Source of the DNA: a virus
Reading direction: 5' to 3' (one strand)
IMG/VR virus record: IMGVR_UViG_3300032299_000988
Coordinates: 1-20,621 of that record
Length of the DNA: 20,621 nucleotides
Shown here in pieces: positions 19,595 to 20,621 of the stretch. Positions within the stretch are counted from its first letter, which is position 1; every line of letters begins with the position of its first letter. Both the position numbers and the translations under genes were made by a program. The notes beneath the pieces were generated by a model, which was given only the letters and a program-made list of their open reading frames with translations, did no database searches and was not told the origin of the DNA.

Positions 19595-20621
19595 ACGCAA
19601 TCATGGCAAAAAACCAAAATATCATCCCGATGCCGAAGGCCGTTCCGGTGAACGAATCGAGCGAGCGGTGCGCGATATCGGGGCTGCTCCAGAATTTTGA
19701 CCTGCTGAACGCAATGGCATGGCCAGAAGAGTTATTTTTTAACCAGTCGCACAAGATCATCCTGCAAGCGGTGCGCGAACTCCACGAGGCGGGCGTGAAG
19801 ACGGATTTTTTCGCGGTGCAGGCGAAGTTGGAGCAAAAAGGCGTGCTGGGTGACATAGGCGGCGACTTCGCGCTCATGGAGCTACGCACGACATTTCCCA
19901 CGGGAGATCCGTTATCGGTGTCGTGGCACCACGGGATACTCGTCAAAACGGCACGATACCGCAGGGCGTTGGAGGCTGTGCGCAGGGCTGAAGAGAATTT
20001 TTCTCGGCAGGAGGGAGATATTGCCGCGCTGTCGCTGGAATTGGCCACCGCAGCGGCCCAAGGGGAGACGCAACGCAAGAGCACGAAGGACATCCTTGAG
20101 CAGATCGTGGACGACTTGGAGAACAAGGAACCGGCGGAGGCATTCTCAACCGGGCTGGGATATCTGGACGAAGTGACGGGCGGCGGACCCAAGCGCGGGG
20201 AGCTGGTGACCATCGCGGCCCCGACATCGGGCGGAAAGTCGATCCTGCTGGTGCAGTTGGCGCTGGAGGCGATCAAGGCCAACAAGCGGGTGGTGTTTTT
20301 CTCTCTTGAAATGCCAGCGGCTCAAGTGCTCTCGCGCATCCTATCTGCCATGTGCGGGTTCAACATCCGGGCGCTTAAGTATGCGGGGCATGACATTACA
20401 AACGAGAAGATGGCGAAATTCCAACGCGCCATGGCAACTCTCAAGGCGGCAAAAATACAAGTCGAGAGTGGATATTCCGAACTCGAAACAATCGACGGCG
20501 CACTGCGGGAACTGACCGCCAAGGCAGAATGTGACATCGCCGTAGTCGATTACATCCAGCTCGTGCACCTCCGGTCTCTCAGCTCAAACGAGACACGCGA
20601 GCAGCATGTGAGCGAAATCAC
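19591..20621 (+). CDS. DnaB-like replicative helicase (5' part, runs off the window)
   Basis: 343 residues are visible with no stop, starting at ATG 19591 in a 4-base overlap; ATG 19603 is an alternative. The N-terminal domain (ERCAISGLLQN, 25-35) and the linker FSTGLGYLDEVTGG (185-198) match DnaB. The RecA core has Walker A APTSGGKS (210-217, first Gly replaced by Ala), FFSLEM (236-241) and Walker B IAVVDYIQLV (316-325). It unwinds DNA at the fork as a hexamer, fuelled by ATP. The preceding initiator-like gene probably loads it. Roughly the last 80-100 residues, including the arginine finger region, are beyond the edge. Confidence 0.88.
   Translation, partial: MNAIMAKNQNIIPMPKAVPVNESSERCAISGLLQNFDLLNAMAWPEELFFNQSHKIILQAVRELHEAGVKTDFFAVQAKLEQKGVLGDIGGDFALMELRTTFPTGDPLSVSWHHGILVKTARYRRALEAVRRAEENFSRQEGDIAALSLELATAAAQGETQRKSTKDILEQIVDDLENKEPAEAFSTGLGYLDEVTGGGPKRGELVTIAAPTSGGKSILLVQLALEAIKANKRVVFFSLEMPAAQVLSRILSAMCGFNIRALKYAGHDITNEKMAKFQRAMATLKAAKIQVESGYSELETIDGALRELTAKAECDIAVVDYIQLVHLRSLSSNETREQHVSEI

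Noticed and set aside
19536-20285. 249-codon open frame on the minus strand
   Set aside because: It is antisense to the DnaB-like helicase, whose Walker motifs are clear. Its Ser/Pro/Arg-rich product looks like a composition shadow.
1-20621. CRISPR array, tRNA genes, integrase or transposase
   Set aside because: I saw no regularly spaced repeats, no cloverleaf-like gene, and no integrase or transposase motif. The Cas4-like nuclease lies among phage recombination genes, not CRISPR genes.

Overview
The window is a contiguous piece of a tailed double-stranded DNA phage (or prophage) genome. Every convincing gene is on the + strand. Genes are packed head to tail, mostly with 4-base ATGA stop/start overlaps. 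The tape-measure protein and the -1 frameshifted tail chaperone upstream of it point to a long non-contractile (siphovirus-type) tail. The lysis cassette contains a small lipoprotein, which suggests a Gram-negative (diderm) host. Two weaker hints, a tandem GAGGACACG repeat of a kind seen dispersed in Verrucomicrobia/Planctomycetes-like genomes and several small phage proteins that look familiar from that group, make a Verrucomicrobiota-type host plausible but unproven.

Layout. 1-1074: end of a class I methyltransferase-like gene and a small glycosyltransferase, probably glycan-modifying accessory genes next to the head-tail junction. 1071-4129: head-tail connection and tail assembly genes (stopper-like protein, tail terminator, tail tube, an unidentified protein, the frameshifted chaperone pair and a structural protein). 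4131-6734: tape measure. 6740-11291: tail tip and adhesin genes, including an FN3-like protein, two adjacent cysteine-rich proteins, a 541-residue fibre with a duplicated domain and a lectin-like protein. 11288-12424: lysis cassette (two holin-like membrane proteins around a lipoprotein, then an M15 endolysin). 12435-13912: two small hypotheticals, a metallophosphoesterase and a winged-helix-like protein.

13913-14087 is the only sizeable intergenic region. It holds a hairpin, a terminator-like stem with a T-rich tail, an imperfect 25-base dyad and an A-rich leader, so it likely separates the structural/lysis block from the nucleic-acid block. 14088-20621 is the DNA metabolism block: two small proteins, a RuvC-like nuclease, two AT-rich unknowns, a Sak4-like recombinase ATPase, a PD-(D/E)XK nuclease with four cysteines arranged as in iron-sulfur nucleases, an SSB-like DUF669 protein, several small zinc-finger-type proteins, a replication-initiator-like protein and a DnaB-like helicase that runs off the window. 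Sak4-like ATPase, exonuclease and SSB-like protein would form a recombination module, and the last two genes the replication start module.

I did not find a clearly new defence or mobile system. The strongest unusual signals are a canonical A AAA AAC frameshift site butted against a stop codon, RNA hairpins bracketing the tail tube gene (one covering its start codon), a recurrent ACAAATGA junction motif, a two-frame ATGAGTG start at 18065-18071, and an AT-rich unknown gene pair between the RuvC-like and Sak4-like genes. All base-composition statements are by eye.
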